The notes: a model not told the origin generated them from the letters alone. A DNA stretch of 37,273 nucleotides from Streptomyces sp. GESEQ-35 (GCF_017948485.1 NZ_JAFFSX010000047.1:1-37273), one strand, 5' to 3'. Numbered from the stretch's first letter, positions 8,233-15,737 are shown. Translations and numbers: made by a program.

Positions 8233-9279
8233 TCAGGGGTTCAGGCCCTTGCTCCGCAGCCAGGCCATCGGGTCGATGCCGCTGCTGTCGGAGCTGCTGG
8301 TGTGGACCTCGAGGTGGAGGTGGGCGCCGGTGACGTTGCCGGTCGCGCCGACGCGGCCGATGACATCGCCGGTGGCGACCTTCTGGCCGACGCTGACGCT
8401 GATCGAGGACTGGTGGGCGAACCACAGCTCGGTGCCGTCGTCGAGGGTGAGGACGGTCTTGTAGCCGTACGAACCGTCCCAGCCGGCCTGGGTGATGGTG
8501 CCGCTGTGGATGGCCTTGATGAGCGTGCCGGTGGGAGCGGCGAAGTCGAGGCCGGTGTGGTAGCCGGAGGACCAGAGGGAACCGGCCTGACCGAAGGTCG
8601 AGGTGATGGTGTACGAGGAGGTCGGCAGCGCGAACTGCTTGGCCAGCTCGGCGAGCCGCTCGGCCTCCGCCTTCTGCCGGGCCTCTTCCTCCGCCTTCGC
8701 CTTCGCGGCGGCGGCCTTGGCCTCGGCTTCCTTCTCCGCCTGGGCGGCCGCGTCGGCGGCCTTCTTCTGGGCGGCGGCCTGCACGGCCTGGGCGGCCTTG
8801 GTGTCGACCTGGTCCTGCTGCTGCTCGGCCTGGGCCAGGATCCGGGAGCGCAGCGCCTCACCGGCGTCGGGGGCGCCCTGCTCGGTGTCCTCGGAGGCGA
8901 CATTGACGCTGCTGAGCGCGGTCGCGGTCTCCTGGGCGTCCTCGTCGGAGGAGTCGTCCGAGATGATCGAGCCCACGGACGGCAGGTCGGGCATGGAGAT
9001 GGACACCGGCGGCTTGCCGGTGTTGGCGCTGGCCATGCCGCCCGCGCCGACGGCGGCTATGACACCGACGCCCAGAACCGTGGAGCTGCGGGCGAGTCCT
9101 CCGCCGCGCTGCTTGCCGACGCGGTGCCGGCCGCGTAGGGGACGAATGGACTCCTCGGTGGGATTCCACTCCTCCTGCGGGCCCTCGTCGTCGGTGCGAT
9201 AGCCCCCGTACACAACGGTGTCGGGCTTGCGCTGACTAGGCACGAACGGGGCCTCTGGAGCAGGCCGGTTGGACGCCAC
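8233..9279 (-). CDS. M23-family cell-wall metallopeptidase, membrane anchored
   Basis: A 348-residue protein. Residues 1-60 are charged and cytoplasmic, 64-84 form one membrane helix or uncleaved signal anchor, 140-215 are an Ala/Glu/Lys-rich coiled coil, and 219-348 are an LytM/M23 endopeptidase. Zinc ligands and catalytic residues are visible: H241 and D245 in GYHTGLD, H289 in WFAHQ, and H320/H322 in GAHLHLE. It likely cuts peptidoglycan cross-bridges or stem peptides on the outside of the membrane. The GTG start at 9279 has AAGGAG 9 nt upstream. A c-di-AMP riboswitch occupies the leader, so expression should fall when c-di-AMP is high; this matches known control of wall-lytic genes in actinobacteria by this riboswitch. 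Confidence 0.92.
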   Translation of the reverse strand: MASNRPAPEAPFVPSQRKPDTVVYGGYRTDDEGPQEEWNPTEESIRPLRGRHRVGKQRGGGLARSSTVLGVGVIAAVGAGGMASANTGKPPVSISMPDLPSVGSIISDDSSDEDAQETATALSSVNVASEDTEQGAPDAGEALRSRILAQAEQQQDQVDTKAAQAVQAAAQKKAADAAAQAEKEAEAKAAAAKAKAEEEARQKAEAERLAELAKQFALPTSSYTITSTFGQAGSLWSSGYHTGLDFAAPTGTLIKAIHSGTITQAGWDGSYGYKTVLTLDDGTELWFAHQSSISVSVGQKVATGDVIGRVGATGNVTGAHLHLEVHTSSSDSSGIDPMAWLRSKGLNP

Positions 9280-9300
9280 GTAGGCGTACTCCTTTCCTTC

Positions 9301-9445
9301 CCTCTCGCCTACCGGGTTAGCTGACGGGTTCGGAGAGGAAGGTCTCCTACGCGCGTATACCTACCGTGCTTCCACGGTGGCATCCGCGCGATTCACCCCA
9401 AGGTGGTGGTTCCCCGGTTCCCTTGCGGAATTCGGCGCGTGCGCA
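9301..9445 (-). ncRNA. c-di-AMP riboswitch (ydaO/yuaA class)
   Basis: Read on the minus strand, the leader contains the conserved ydaO-class blocks in order: CGCCGAATTCCGC, GGGGAACCACC, TTGGGGTGAATC, GCACGGTAGG, CTCCGAACCCGTCAGCTAACC and GGTAGGCG. Terminal CGCC (9437-9434) and GGCG close the P1 stem. The element ends about 10 nt before the Shine-Dalgarno of the M23 peptidase gene. In B. subtilis and Streptomyces this class binds cyclic di-AMP and turns genes off, typically cell-wall hydrolases and osmolyte transport. No obvious separate terminator lies between aptamer and start codon, so translational or processing control is possible. Confidence 0.93.
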
Positions 9446-9491
9446 CGGAGCCGACTCTTGTGACGGCTGGGACGACCGCGCTGCGTTATCG

Positions 9492-9547
9492 AACGTTAAT
9501 AGACCCGGGGGCCGGATTCCAAGCGGTTCCACTTGATCATTAACGTT
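9492..9547. promoter_or_regulatory. Inverted AACGTTAAT repeat upstream of riboswitch
   Basis: AACGTTAAT (9492-9500) and ATTAACGTT (9539-9547) form a perfect 9-nt inverted repeat in the promoter zone of the riboswitch-controlled gene. It is AT-rich against a GC-rich background. It may be a regulator site; no protein can be named. The remaining spacer to 9711 holds no gene. Confidence 0.35.
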
Positions 9548-9631
9548 TTTGCCCAGGACGTACGGGCCACGACCGGTGAAAATCGGGCGAGTTGACCACG
9601 ACGCAGAAGCAACTCATCAGTCACACCAGTT

Positions 9632-9646
9632 CTGACGCTGCGTCAG
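9632..9646. promoter_or_regulatory. Perfect 15-nt palindrome, possible operator
   Basis: CTGACGC-T-GCGTCAG is a perfect palindrome in the spacer between the initiator tRNA terminator and the riboswitch. It resembles TetR-type operators, but no adjacent regulator gene claims it. Confidence 0.35.
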
Positions 9647-9711
9647 TTGTTATCGGAGCGGGACGGTTCACTCACGGCGGGTGACGGCGATCCCAACCCG
9701 CCCCGAACACA

Positions 9712-9748
9712 CCGAAGGGCCCGGATCGCAATGATCCGGGCCCTTCGG
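9712..9748 (-). terminator. Terminator of the initiator tRNA gene
   Basis: A perfect 16-bp stem (9712-9727 with 9733-9748) with a 5-nt loop begins 7 nt beyond the tRNA 3' end. Strong intrinsic terminator, also insulating the M23 peptidase promoter region. Confidence 0.9.
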
Positions 9749-9755
9749 CCTTGAG

Positions 9756-9829
9756 TAGCGGGGACAGGATTTGAACCTGCGACCTCTGGGTTATGAGCCC
9801 AGCGAGCTACCGAGCTGCTCCACCCCGCG
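9756..9829 (-). tRNA. tRNA-fMet (initiator, anticodon CAT)
   Basis: A 74-nt complete cloverleaf on the minus strand. The acceptor stem begins CGCGGGG and ends CCCCGCT plus discriminator A, leaving position 1 (C) unpaired with position 72 (T), the initiator hallmark. The anticodon arm is GGG-CTCATAA-CCC with three consecutive G-C pairs, the other initiator hallmark that directs the tRNA to the ribosomal P site. The T arm is GCAGGTTCAAATCCTGT. CCA is not encoded. A strong hairpin terminator follows. Confidence 0.97.
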
Positions 9830-9884
9830 TCGTTGTGTTCACTAGTCTACGCCATTCGCGGGACGCCCATGACCACGCGTGGAT

Positions 9885-11102
9885 TCACGCTGCGGGACCG
9901 GCCGCGTGGGTGAGGGTTTCCCAGGCGACGAAGAGGCCGTCGGTGCCGGCCGGGCGGGTCTGTTCGGCGAGCCTGCGGGCGGCGGGTACGGGGAGGTCGA
10001 GCCGGTCCTCGAGGTGGTTCAGTACGACTTCCAGGTCCGGCCCCATGGTCCTGGCGACCTTGCCGCCGCACAGCCAGGCCGGTGCGGGCTCGCCCAGCTG
10101 GTGGCGGGCGTGCAGGGACAGGGCGGCCCTGAGCCGGTCCTTGGCCTCGCTGTACAGGTCGACGCCCTGGTGCCAGGCCGTCTCGGCGATGTGCGCGGTG
10201 GCGGCGAGGGAGTGGCCGACGTGCTCGAAGTCACGGCAGGTCTCCTGGGTGACGCCGTCCTTGTACGTCGACTGCTTGAACCAGTACGACGTCAGCCGCT
10301 GCGGGCTGTCCATGCCGGAGCCGGGCGCGGTGAGCGGGAGGCGGCCGTCCTTGCGCAGGTAGAAGTAGGCGGGGACGCGGTCGCGGAAGCGTTGCAGGGC
10401 GTGGTCGAAGGTCTTGTGGTCGTCGAGGAAGACGGCGATGCCGATGGCCGCGTCGGTGGAGACGAGATCCCGGTTTCCGTTGACGTCCAGGACCCGCCGG
10501 GTGACATGGGGGAGGTGGGCGGTGCGGAGCATGGTCTCGAAGCGGAGTACACGGTGGGCGGGCCAGTCGGCGCTGGGGGTGTGCCGTACGATCTCGGCGG
10601 CCCGTGCCCAGGTGGACCCGGCCCAGGCGGCCTGGAGTCCGGCGTTCTGGCCCGTGTGCCGCTCCAGCGTCGCCGACCAGCCGTCCATGATCGCCCTGGC
10701 CTTGACGGCGTGCTGCCGCTTGCCCGTGACGGTGAACAGCAGGGCCTGGGTGTAGGCGGCGATGGCGTCGTCGCGCTCCTGGATGCAGCCCCGGCCGGCC
10801 ATGGCACCGGCGGGGCAGGAGACGGTCCTGTACGGCTCGGACCGGTACTTGTACGCCCCGTACTTGCTGTCCCGCATGTCGAGGAACGCCTTCAGCCAGG
10901 GTTTCCGGCCCGCGTTGACGTTCTCCCGTACGGCGTCCAGCTGGTCCTTGGAGACGAGCACGCCGGGGTGGGTGAACTCGGCGTCCGGCGGCAGGGCGCG
11001 GGCCATGGTGCGCGTACCGTCGTCGCTCCCGCAGGAGGCGAGCAGTGCCGTGACCAGGGGCAGGATCAGCAAAGCCGCCGTCCGTCTGCGCACCGACCTC
11101 AT
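9885..11102 (-). CDS. Alginate-lyase-family lipoprotein
   Basis: A 405-residue exported protein. The signal peptide has a basic start (RSVRRR), a hydrophobic core and a lipobox LASC with Cys at residue 24, so the mature protein should be lipid-anchored outside the membrane. The rest is helical with features of the PF05426 alginate lyase (alpha/alpha toroid) family: HPGVLVSKDQL near the N-terminus, DGWSATL, a GSTWARAAEIVRH helix, and a DSPQRLTSYWFKQS-type segment near the presumed cleft. Such proteins cleave uronate polysaccharides by beta-elimination, but many Streptomyces members are uncharacterised and the polymer is unknown. ATG 11102 is chosen because GGAGG lies 5 nt upstream. It is a single gene downstream of the oppositely spaced RibD-like gene. 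Confidence 0.75.
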   Translation of the reverse strand: MRSVRRRTAALLILPLVTALLASCGSDDGTRTMARALPPDAEFTHPGVLVSKDQLDAVRENVNAGRKPWLKAFLDMRDSKYGAYKYRSEPYRTVSCPAGAMAGRGCIQERDDAIAAYTQALLFTVTGKRQHAVKARAIMDGWSATLERHTGQNAGLQAAWAGSTWARAAEIVRHTPSADWPAHRVLRFETMLRTAHLPHVTRRVLDVNGNRDLVSTDAAIGIAVFLDDHKTFDHALQRFRDRVPAYFYLRKDGRLPLTAPGSGMDSPQRLTSYWFKQSTYKDGVTQETCRDFEHVGHSLAATAHIAETAWHQGVDLYSEAKDRLRAALSLHARHQLGEPAPAWLCGGKVARTMGPDLEVVLNHLEDRLDLPVPAARRLAEQTRPAGTDGLFVAWETLTHAAGPAA

Positions 11103-11206
11103 CGCCACCTCCGCGCCGTGATCCACACCCGGTCATTGGCAGCGTTACCCGTACGGCGACGCGGCGCAGGATCTGATGGGCCGAAGGGGAGTTGGCGTCC
11201 GTCCCC

Positions 11207-12337
11207 TCACCCCAGCAGATGCCGGTTCGGCGCCTTCGCCCGTTCCTCGTACTCCGGCAGGACGACCACGTCCACGCCCCCCGCCTCCAGGAGCCCGCTT
11301 CCGTCGGCGGCCACGACGAACGTGTCCGGCTCGCGCCACGCCGTCACCACCCGCCGTACCCCGGCGTCCAGAATCAGCCGGGCGCACGGCGCGGGGCGGG
11401 ACGCGCGGTGGGCGCACGGTTCGAGGCTGCTGTACACCGTGGCGGTCGGGAGCCGGGGATCGTCAGGGGCGAGCTTCGCCAGCGCGGCCTCCTCCGCGTG
11501 CACGACCGGGTCGTCGCCCTCCCTCGAGTGCCCCCGAGCAAGCTCCGTCCCGTCGGCGGCGACCACGACCGCTCCCACGCTGAACGCGGTCCGCGAGGGT
11601 GGGCACTGCGTCGCCAGTTCACAGGCCAGGGCCAGCCAGTGGCGGTCGGCGGCCGACGGGGTGTTCGCGGTGCCGGGGGCGGTGGGCTCGTAGCGCATGA
11701 GCACGACGTCCTCGATCCGCCGCGTCTCCACCAGGCGGAGGCGGCCACCCTGATACCCCCCGGGGCCGAACAGCCTCGGCGCCTTCGGGTCGCCCACGAA
11801 CAGCGGTGCCAGGACCAGCTGCAACTCGTCGGCGAGCCCCTGCTGGAGCAGCTGGGTGTGGATGATCCCGCCGCCCTCGACCATCAGGCGCCGTACGCCC
11901 CGTACGTCGTGGAGGTGTTCCAGCAGTCGGGGCCAGTCCAGTTCCGGGCCCAGCGGGACGACGTCGGCCGCCACCGGCGTCCGCTTCAGGCGCTGCGCGC
12001 CGTGGTCCGTCGTATAGACGACCTTCTCGCCGCCGGTGTGCCAGAACTTCGCCGTCGGGTCGAGGTCTCCGGAGCCGCTGACCGTGACCTTCAGGGGGTA
12101 CGCGGGTCTGCCCGCCGCCTCCCGTGCCGTGCGGCGTTCGGGCGAGTTCACCAGGAGCCGGGGGTTGTCGGCGCGGATGGTGCCGGCTCCGACCAGGATG
12201 GCGTCGACGGAGGCCCGTACCTCGTCGACCCGGTCGAAGTCGGCCGGGCCGGACAGGAGCAGGCGTTCGGGACCGGTGTCGTCCAGGTAGCCGTCGAGGG
12301 AGACGGCTGCGGACAGCAGGACGTAGGGGAAGGGCAT
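11207..12337 (-). CDS. RibD-like bifunctional enzyme with swapped domain order
   Basis: A 376-residue fusion. Residues 1-217 are a RibD_C/DHFR-like NADPH reductase (GAGTIRADNPRL at 50-61, EGGG at 154-157). Residues 230-376 are a cytidine/deoxycytidylate-deaminase-like domain with the zinc site HAE (H280, E282) and PC...C (C308, C318). These two activities are steps 2 and 3 of riboflavin synthesis, deaminating the pyrimidine made by GTP cyclohydrolase II and reducing its ribose. In canonical RibD the deaminase is N-terminal; here the order is reversed. It is divergent from a MarR regulator with one operator in the 65-bp gap, and the next co-regulated gene is a GTP cyclohydrolase II, so it probably acts on that product. 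Whether it feeds riboflavin or a specialised pterin/flavin product is unknown. Confidence 0.85.
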   Translation of the reverse strand: MPFPYVLLSAAVSLDGYLDDTGPERLLLSGPADFDRVDEVRASVDAILVGAGTIRADNPRLLVNSPERRTAREAAGRPAYPLKVTVSGSGDLDPTAKFWHTGGEKVVYTTDHGAQRLKRTPVAADVVPLGPELDWPRLLEHLHDVRGVRRLMVEGGGIIHTQLLQQGLADELQLVLAPLFVGDPKAPRLFGPGGYQGGRLRLVETRRIEDVVLMRYEPTAPGTANTPSAADRHWLALACELATQCPPSRTAFSVGAVVVAADGTELARGHSREGDDPVVHAEEAALAKLAPDDPRLPTATVYSSLEPCAHRASRPAPCARLILDAGVRRVVTAWREPDTFVVAADGSGLLEAGGVDVVVLPEYEERAKAPNRHLLG

Positions 12338-12367
12338 CGGCGTACTTCACCTCGGCAACGGGCGCTC

Positions 12368-12396
12368 TTGGTTCAAGTTTGAAACAAACCTACACT
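12368..12396 (+). promoter_or_regulatory. marR promoter, leaderless
   Basis: TTGGTT (12368-12373), 17-bp spacer, TACACT (12391-12396), then ATG only 6 nt later at 12403. No Shine-Dalgarno is present, so the mRNA should start at or next to the ATG. Confidence 0.6.
12372..12383. promoter_or_regulatory. MarR operator O1
   Basis: TTCAA-GT-TTGAA. It overlaps the -35 region and spacer of the marR promoter and sits in the shared 65-bp gap to the divergent RibD-like gene. Two better-matched copies flank the downstream GTP cyclohydrolase II promoter, supporting one regulator for all three genes. Confidence 0.7.
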
Positions 12397-12402
12397 GGGT
12401 GC

Positions 12403-12918
12403 ATGACGACCCGCTGGCTCACCTCCGAGGAGCAGCGCGCCTGGCGCGCGTACATCGGCGCCGTTCTCCTCGTGGAGGACGCGCTGGACCGGCAACTCCA
12501 GCAGGAAGCCGGCATGCCGCACATGTATTACTCCATCCTCTCCACCCTGTCCGAGGCCCCGGACCGCAAGCTGCGCATGACCGACCTCGCGGAGCGGCTG
12601 AAGATCACCCGCAGTCGGCTGACGTATGCCGTGACGCGCCTGGAGAAGGACGGGCTGGTGGGGCGCGAGAACTGCCGCTGGGACAAGCGGGGCAGCATCG
12701 CGGCGCTGACCGACGAGGGGATGGCGGTCCTGGAGCGGGCGGCCCCCGGGCATGTCGAGACGGTACGTGCGCTGCTGTTCGACCGGCTGACCAAGGAGCA
12801 GGTCGGGCAGATGGAGGAGATCTTCAGCAAGGTCGCCGAGGGGTTCCAGGGGGACGCGGCACAGGCGGCGCCCGACGAGGTGCCGTGGCGTCGGCGGTCC
12901 ACCAAGCCCTGTTCATGA
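12403..12918 (+). CDS. MarR-family transcriptional regulator
   Basis: A 171-residue winged-helix protein. N-terminal dimerisation helices (residues 5-35) are followed by the winged HTH: LRMTDLAERLKITRSRLTYAV with recognition helix, then the beta wing around RENCRWDKRGSIAALTDEG, including the conserved D/R pair of the MarR wing, and C-terminal dimer helices. It likely represses itself, the divergent RibD-like gene and the following GTP cyclohydrolase II gene, because the same TTCAA-N2-TTGAA palindrome is found at all of these promoters. The ligand could be a flavin-pathway intermediate or an oxidant, but nothing in the sequence decides this. Confidence 0.9.
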   Translation: MTTRWLTSEEQRAWRAYIGAVLLVEDALDRQLQQEAGMPHMYYSILSTLSEAPDRKLRMTDLAERLKITRSRLTYAVTRLEKDGLVGRENCRWDKRGSIAALTDEGMAVLERAAPGHVETVRALLFDRLTKEQVGQMEEIFSKVAEGFQGDAAQAAPDEVPWRRRSTKPCS

Positions 12919-12955
12919 CCCGCACCACAGGTTCATGGTGCACATCACAAATGCG

Positions 12956-12985
12956 TTGCTTCAAAATTGAAGCATGAGGTAGGGT
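12956..12985 (+). promoter_or_regulatory. Promoter of the GTP cyclohydrolase II gene
   Basis: TTGCTT (12956-12961), 18-bp spacer, TAGGGT (12980-12985). Transcription should begin near 12992, between the two palindromic operators. Confidence 0.55.
12957..12974. promoter_or_regulatory. MarR operator O2
   Basis: TGCTTCAA-AA-TTGAAGCA, a perfect 8+8 palindrome overlapping the -35 hexamer of the GTP cyclohydrolase II promoter. Same core as the site upstream of the marR gene. Confidence 0.8.
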
Positions 12986-13000
12986 CCGGGACCGAGGAGC

Positions 13001-13018
13001 TGCTTCAAATCTGAAGCA
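13001..13018. promoter_or_regulatory. MarR operator O3
   Basis: TGCTTCA-AATC-TGAAGCA lies just downstream of the predicted transcription start. Together with the -35-overlapping site 44 bp upstream it makes a two-site repression arrangement. Confidence 0.75.
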
Positions 13019-13045
13019 GATGTGCCCGAGGACCGGAGTACCCGC

Positions 13046-13687
13046 ATGCTCGACTTCGCCACCGCCACCCAGCGCTCCCGCGTCCGCGTACCGCTCCGCT
13101 TCGGAGACGGCTACCGCGTCGACGCCGAACTGGTCACCTTCCACGGTCTGACCGACGGCCAGGAGCACGTGGCCGTCGTCCTCGGCGACCCGGCACCCGG
13201 CACCGTCCCGCTGGTCCGGCTGCACTCCGAGTGCCTGACCGGAGATGTCTTCGGCTCGGCCCGCTGCGACTGCGGTCCGCAGCTGCGCGAGGCCGTCGAG
13301 CGGATCGCCGACCGCGGCGGCGTCCTCCTCTACCTCCGCCAGGAGGGCCGCGGCATCGGCCTCTACAACAAGCTCGACGCGTACGCCCTCCAGGACCAGG
13401 GCCTCGACACCTACGCCGCGAACACCGCGCTGGGCCTGCCCGAGGACGCCCGCGACTACACGGCGGCCGCCCAGATGCTCGGGGCCTTGGGCATAGGTGA
13501 GATCGACCTGCTGTCCAACAACCCGGACAAGGCGGGCCAGTTGCGGGACCTCGGCATCGGCGTCCGCGATCGCGTGCCGACCGGTGTGTTCACCACCGCC
13601 CACAATGTCCGTTACCTGCGCGCGAAGGTGCTCCAGACCCAGCACACGCTGCCGCTGGGCGAGCTGACGGAGCGTACGGCGGGCTGA
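13046..13687 (+). CDS. ribA: GTP cyclohydrolase II (RibA-type, stand-alone)
   Basis: A 213-residue enzyme that opens GTP to 2,5-diamino-6-ribosylamino-pyrimidinone 5'-phosphate, formate and pyrophosphate, the first step of riboflavin and some deazapurine/flavin-like products. Zinc ligands C63, C74 and C76 are visible in HSECLTG...ARCDCG, the catalytic RQEGRGIGL motif follows, and Y113 in DAYALQDQG matches the E. coli Tyr105 needed for full two-step GTP opening, unlike the formyl-retaining Streptomyces paralogue in which this Tyr is changed. There is no fused RibB domain. ATG 13046 has GGAG 7 nt upstream; an earlier GTG at 13022 lies next to the operator and lacks a binding site. It forms a MarR-controlled regulon with the domain-swapped RibD-like gene. 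Confidence 0.92.
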   Translation: MLDFATATQRSRVRVPLRFGDGYRVDAELVTFHGLTDGQEHVAVVLGDPAPGTVPLVRLHSECLTGDVFGSARCDCGPQLREAVERIADRGGVLLYLRQEGRGIGLYNKLDAYALQDQGLDTYAANTALGLPEDARDYTAAAQMLGALGIGEIDLLSNNPDKAGQLRDLGIGVRDRVPTGVFTTAHNVRYLRAKVLQTQHTLPLGELTERTAG

Positions 13688-13740
13688 GCTGAGCGCTCCG
13701 CGGGAAGTGCCGCGATGGGTCGTAGGTCGCCTGCGGGACC

Positions 13741-13782
13741 GTCGTGGCTGGTCGCGCAGTTCCCCGAGCCCCTTCGGGGCGC
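13741..13782. repeat. Streptomyces dispersed repeat with GCCCC-TTC-GGGGC hairpin
   Basis: GTGGCTGGTCGCGCAGTTCC leads into a small hairpin (13768-13780). From general knowledge this GTCGCGCAGTTCCCCG...CCCC...GGGG unit recurs in Streptomyces intergenic regions, usually between convergent genes, as here between the ribA and response-regulator stops. It may act as a bidirectional terminator. Confidence 0.65.
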
Positions 13783-13808
13783 TGCCGAACCGTTGCCGCT
13801 TGGTGCCG

Positions 13809-14459
13809 CTACTGAGGTGTGTGCGCCAGGTACGCCAGCACCGCCAGCACCCTGCGGTGCCCGCTGTCGCTCGGCGGCAGCCCGAGCTTCAGGAAGACGT
13901 TGCCGATGTGCTTGCTGACCGCGCGTTCGGTGACGACTAGGGTCTTCGCGATGGTCGTGTTGTCGTGGCCCTCCGCCATCAGCTTCAGCACCTCGCGCTC
14001 GCGCGGGGTCAGTGAGTCGAGCGGCGAGTCCCGGCGCCGGGTCATCAGCTCGGTGACCACCTCGGGGTCGAGGGCCGTGCCGCCGGAGGCGACCCGTTCC
14101 AGCGCGTCGAGGAACTCGTCGACGCGGCCGACCCGGTCCTTGAGCAGATAGCCGACGCCGCTGCTGCCGCCGCCGAGCAGTTCGGCGGCGTACGACTCCT
14201 CGACGTACTGCGAGAGAACCAGCACCGGCAGCCCGGGAATCCGCTCACGCGCCTCCAGCGCCGCCCGCAGCCCCTCGTCCCTGAAGCCCGGCGGCATCCG
14301 TACGTCGAGGACGGCGGCGTCCGGCCGGTGCTCCAGCAGGGCAGGCAGGATCTCGGGCCCGGTACCCACGACGGCCGCCACCTCGTGCCCGGCCGACGTC
14401 AGCAACAGCACGAGCCCTTCCCGCAGCAGGGCGTTGTCCTCGGCGATGACGACTCTCAC
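13809..14459 (-). CDS. NarL/FixJ-family response regulator
   Basis: A 216-residue two-domain regulator. The receiver domain has acidic residues E7/D8, phosphoacceptor D52 in AVLDVRMPP and the conserved K107 in YLLKD. The C-terminal LuxR-type HTH begins at LDSLTPREREVLKLMAEG and continues with NTTIAKTLVVTERAVSKHIGNVFLKLGL. It starts 13 nt after the histidine kinase stop and is clearly its cognate partner in one operon. Target genes are unknown; the divergent AraC gene is a candidate. Confidence 0.95.
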   Translation of the reverse strand: MRVVIAEDNALLREGLVLLLTSAGHEVAAVVGTGPEILPALLEHRPDAAVLDVRMPPGFRDEGLRAALEARERIPGLPVLVLSQYVEESYAAELLGGGSSGVGYLLKDRVGRVDEFLDALERVASGGTALDPEVVTELMTRRRDSPLDSLTPREREVLKLMAEGHDNTTIAKTLVVTERAVSKHIGNVFLKLGLPPSDSGHRRVLAVLAYLAHTPQ

Positions 14460-14472
14460 GCCGGGCCTCCGA

Positions 14473-15624
14473 TCACCACACGCACGGCAACTCCACCTCG
14501 ATCACGGTCGGCCCCCCGACGGGGCTCGACACCTCGCAGCTCCCGTCGAGCGCGGCGATCCGCCGCCGCATGCCGAGCAGTCCCGATCCCCCGCCCTCGT
14601 CGGCGCCGCCCCGCCCCTCGTCCCGTACGGTAACCCGCAGCCCGCCCCGGGTCCGCGTGAGCGCGACCCCGGCCGCCGCGGCCCCGCTGTGCTTGGCGAC
14701 GTTGGTGAGGGCCTCGGCGACCACGAAGTAGGCGGCCGCCTCGACCGCGGCGGGCGCTCGCGGGCCCTCGTCGAGGCCGTCGTCGTCCACGGTCACCGCG
14801 AGGCCGCTGCCCGCGGCGAGCGCACGCACCGCTCCCGCCAGCCCCCGGTCCGTGAGGATCGGCGGATGGATGCCGCGCACGACGTGCCGCAGCTCCAGCA
14901 GCGCCTCCTCGGCCTGGTCCTGGGCGTCGTCCAGCAGCTTGCGGGCGGCCTCGGGGTCATGGTCGTAGGCACGCTTGGCGAGACCGATCCGCATCGACAG
15001 CGCGACCAGGCGGGCCTGCGCGCCGTCATGCAAGTCCCGCTCGATACGGCGCAGTTCGGCACCGTGCGCGGCGACGGCGTCGGCGCGGGTCGCCTTCAAC
15101 TGCTCGACGCGCTCGACGAGTTCCGCCTTCGGCGAGGGCTTGAGCAGCGCCGTGGACCACCGTGCCTCGACGTCCGCGAGCCGGGTGACCAACGGCAGCA
15201 CGACGGCGTCGCGCCGCAGCGTCCCGCACCACACCCCGTCCACGACCAGCCCGACGACCAGCAGCGGCAGGGCGACGACGAGGAGAGCGCCGTACAGGTA
15301 ATGGGCGGCCAGCCACTTCAGGTCCGCGAGCGTCCCCGGATCCTTCACAGCCGTCCGGAACCGCTCCCGGAGCGTCCCCTCGATCGGCCGGTACGCCTCC
15401 GGGATCTCCCGCCCCGTCCACGCGGCCGTCATCCGCCGCTTGGCGCCCGCGATCCGCCGCAGCAGCAGCACCGCCTCGGGCAGCATCCAGGCGCCGATCA
15501 CGACCAGCGTGCCCGTGGCGGCGATCAGCAGCACGGTGATGAAGATGTACGTCCCGAAGGTCATCGCCGCGACGAGCACGAGGTGGGCCGTGGCCCGCGC
15601 GGCCCGCCGCACCGTTTTCCACAT
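14473..15624 (-). CDS. Sensor histidine kinase, HisKA_3 type
   Basis: A 383-residue membrane kinase. Hydrophobic segments at ~13-55 and ~108-132 anchor it, with a short intervening region and no recognisable extracellular sensor domain. The phosphoacceptor H199 is in ERDLHDGAQARLVAL, the HisKA_3 signature, and a HATPase_c domain follows (AEALTNVAKHSGA N-box, GRGGADEGGGSGLLGM G-boxes). It phosphorylates the NarL-type regulator encoded 13 nt downstream. A TAGCGT hexamer 6 nt before the ATG suggests a leaderless mRNA. The stimulus cannot be read from the sequence; membrane or envelope stress is typical for such intramembrane-sensing kinases. Confidence 0.93.
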   Translation of the reverse strand: MWKTVRRAARATAHLVLVAAMTFGTYIFITVLLIAATGTLVVIGAWMLPEAVLLLRRIAGAKRRMTAAWTGREIPEAYRPIEGTLRERFRTAVKDPGTLADLKWLAAHYLYGALLVVALPLLVVGLVVDGVWCGTLRRDAVVLPLVTRLADVEARWSTALLKPSPKAELVERVEQLKATRADAVAAHGAELRRIERDLHDGAQARLVALSMRIGLAKRAYDHDPEAARKLLDDAQDQAEEALLELRHVVRGIHPPILTDRGLAGAVRALAAGSGLAVTVDDDGLDEGPRAPAAVEAAAYFVVAEALTNVAKHSGAAAAGVALTRTRGGLRVTVRDEGRGGADEGGGSGLLGMRRRIAALDGSCEVSSPVGGPTVIEVELPCVW

Positions 15625-15673
15625 GCGGCAACGCTAGATGACGACACTGCCCGCGCACGGGAGAGCATGCTCC

Positions 15674-15708
15674 CCGAGCGAGGGTGTAGCGGAGTACACC
15701 CTTCTCGG
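15674..15708. promoter_or_regulatory. Inverted repeat between kinase and AraC genes
   Basis: AGGGTGTA (15681-15688) and TACACCCT (15695-15702) are a perfect 8-nt inverted repeat with a 6-nt spacer, flanked by CCGAG/CTCGG. It lies just upstream of a CACTAT -10 box (15726-15731) for the AraC gene. Likely an operator in the shared 113-bp control region, perhaps for the NarL-type regulator or AraC protein. Confidence 0.5.
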
Positions 15709-15737
15709 GGGACGCCCCTGCCGGGCACTATCGCTGC

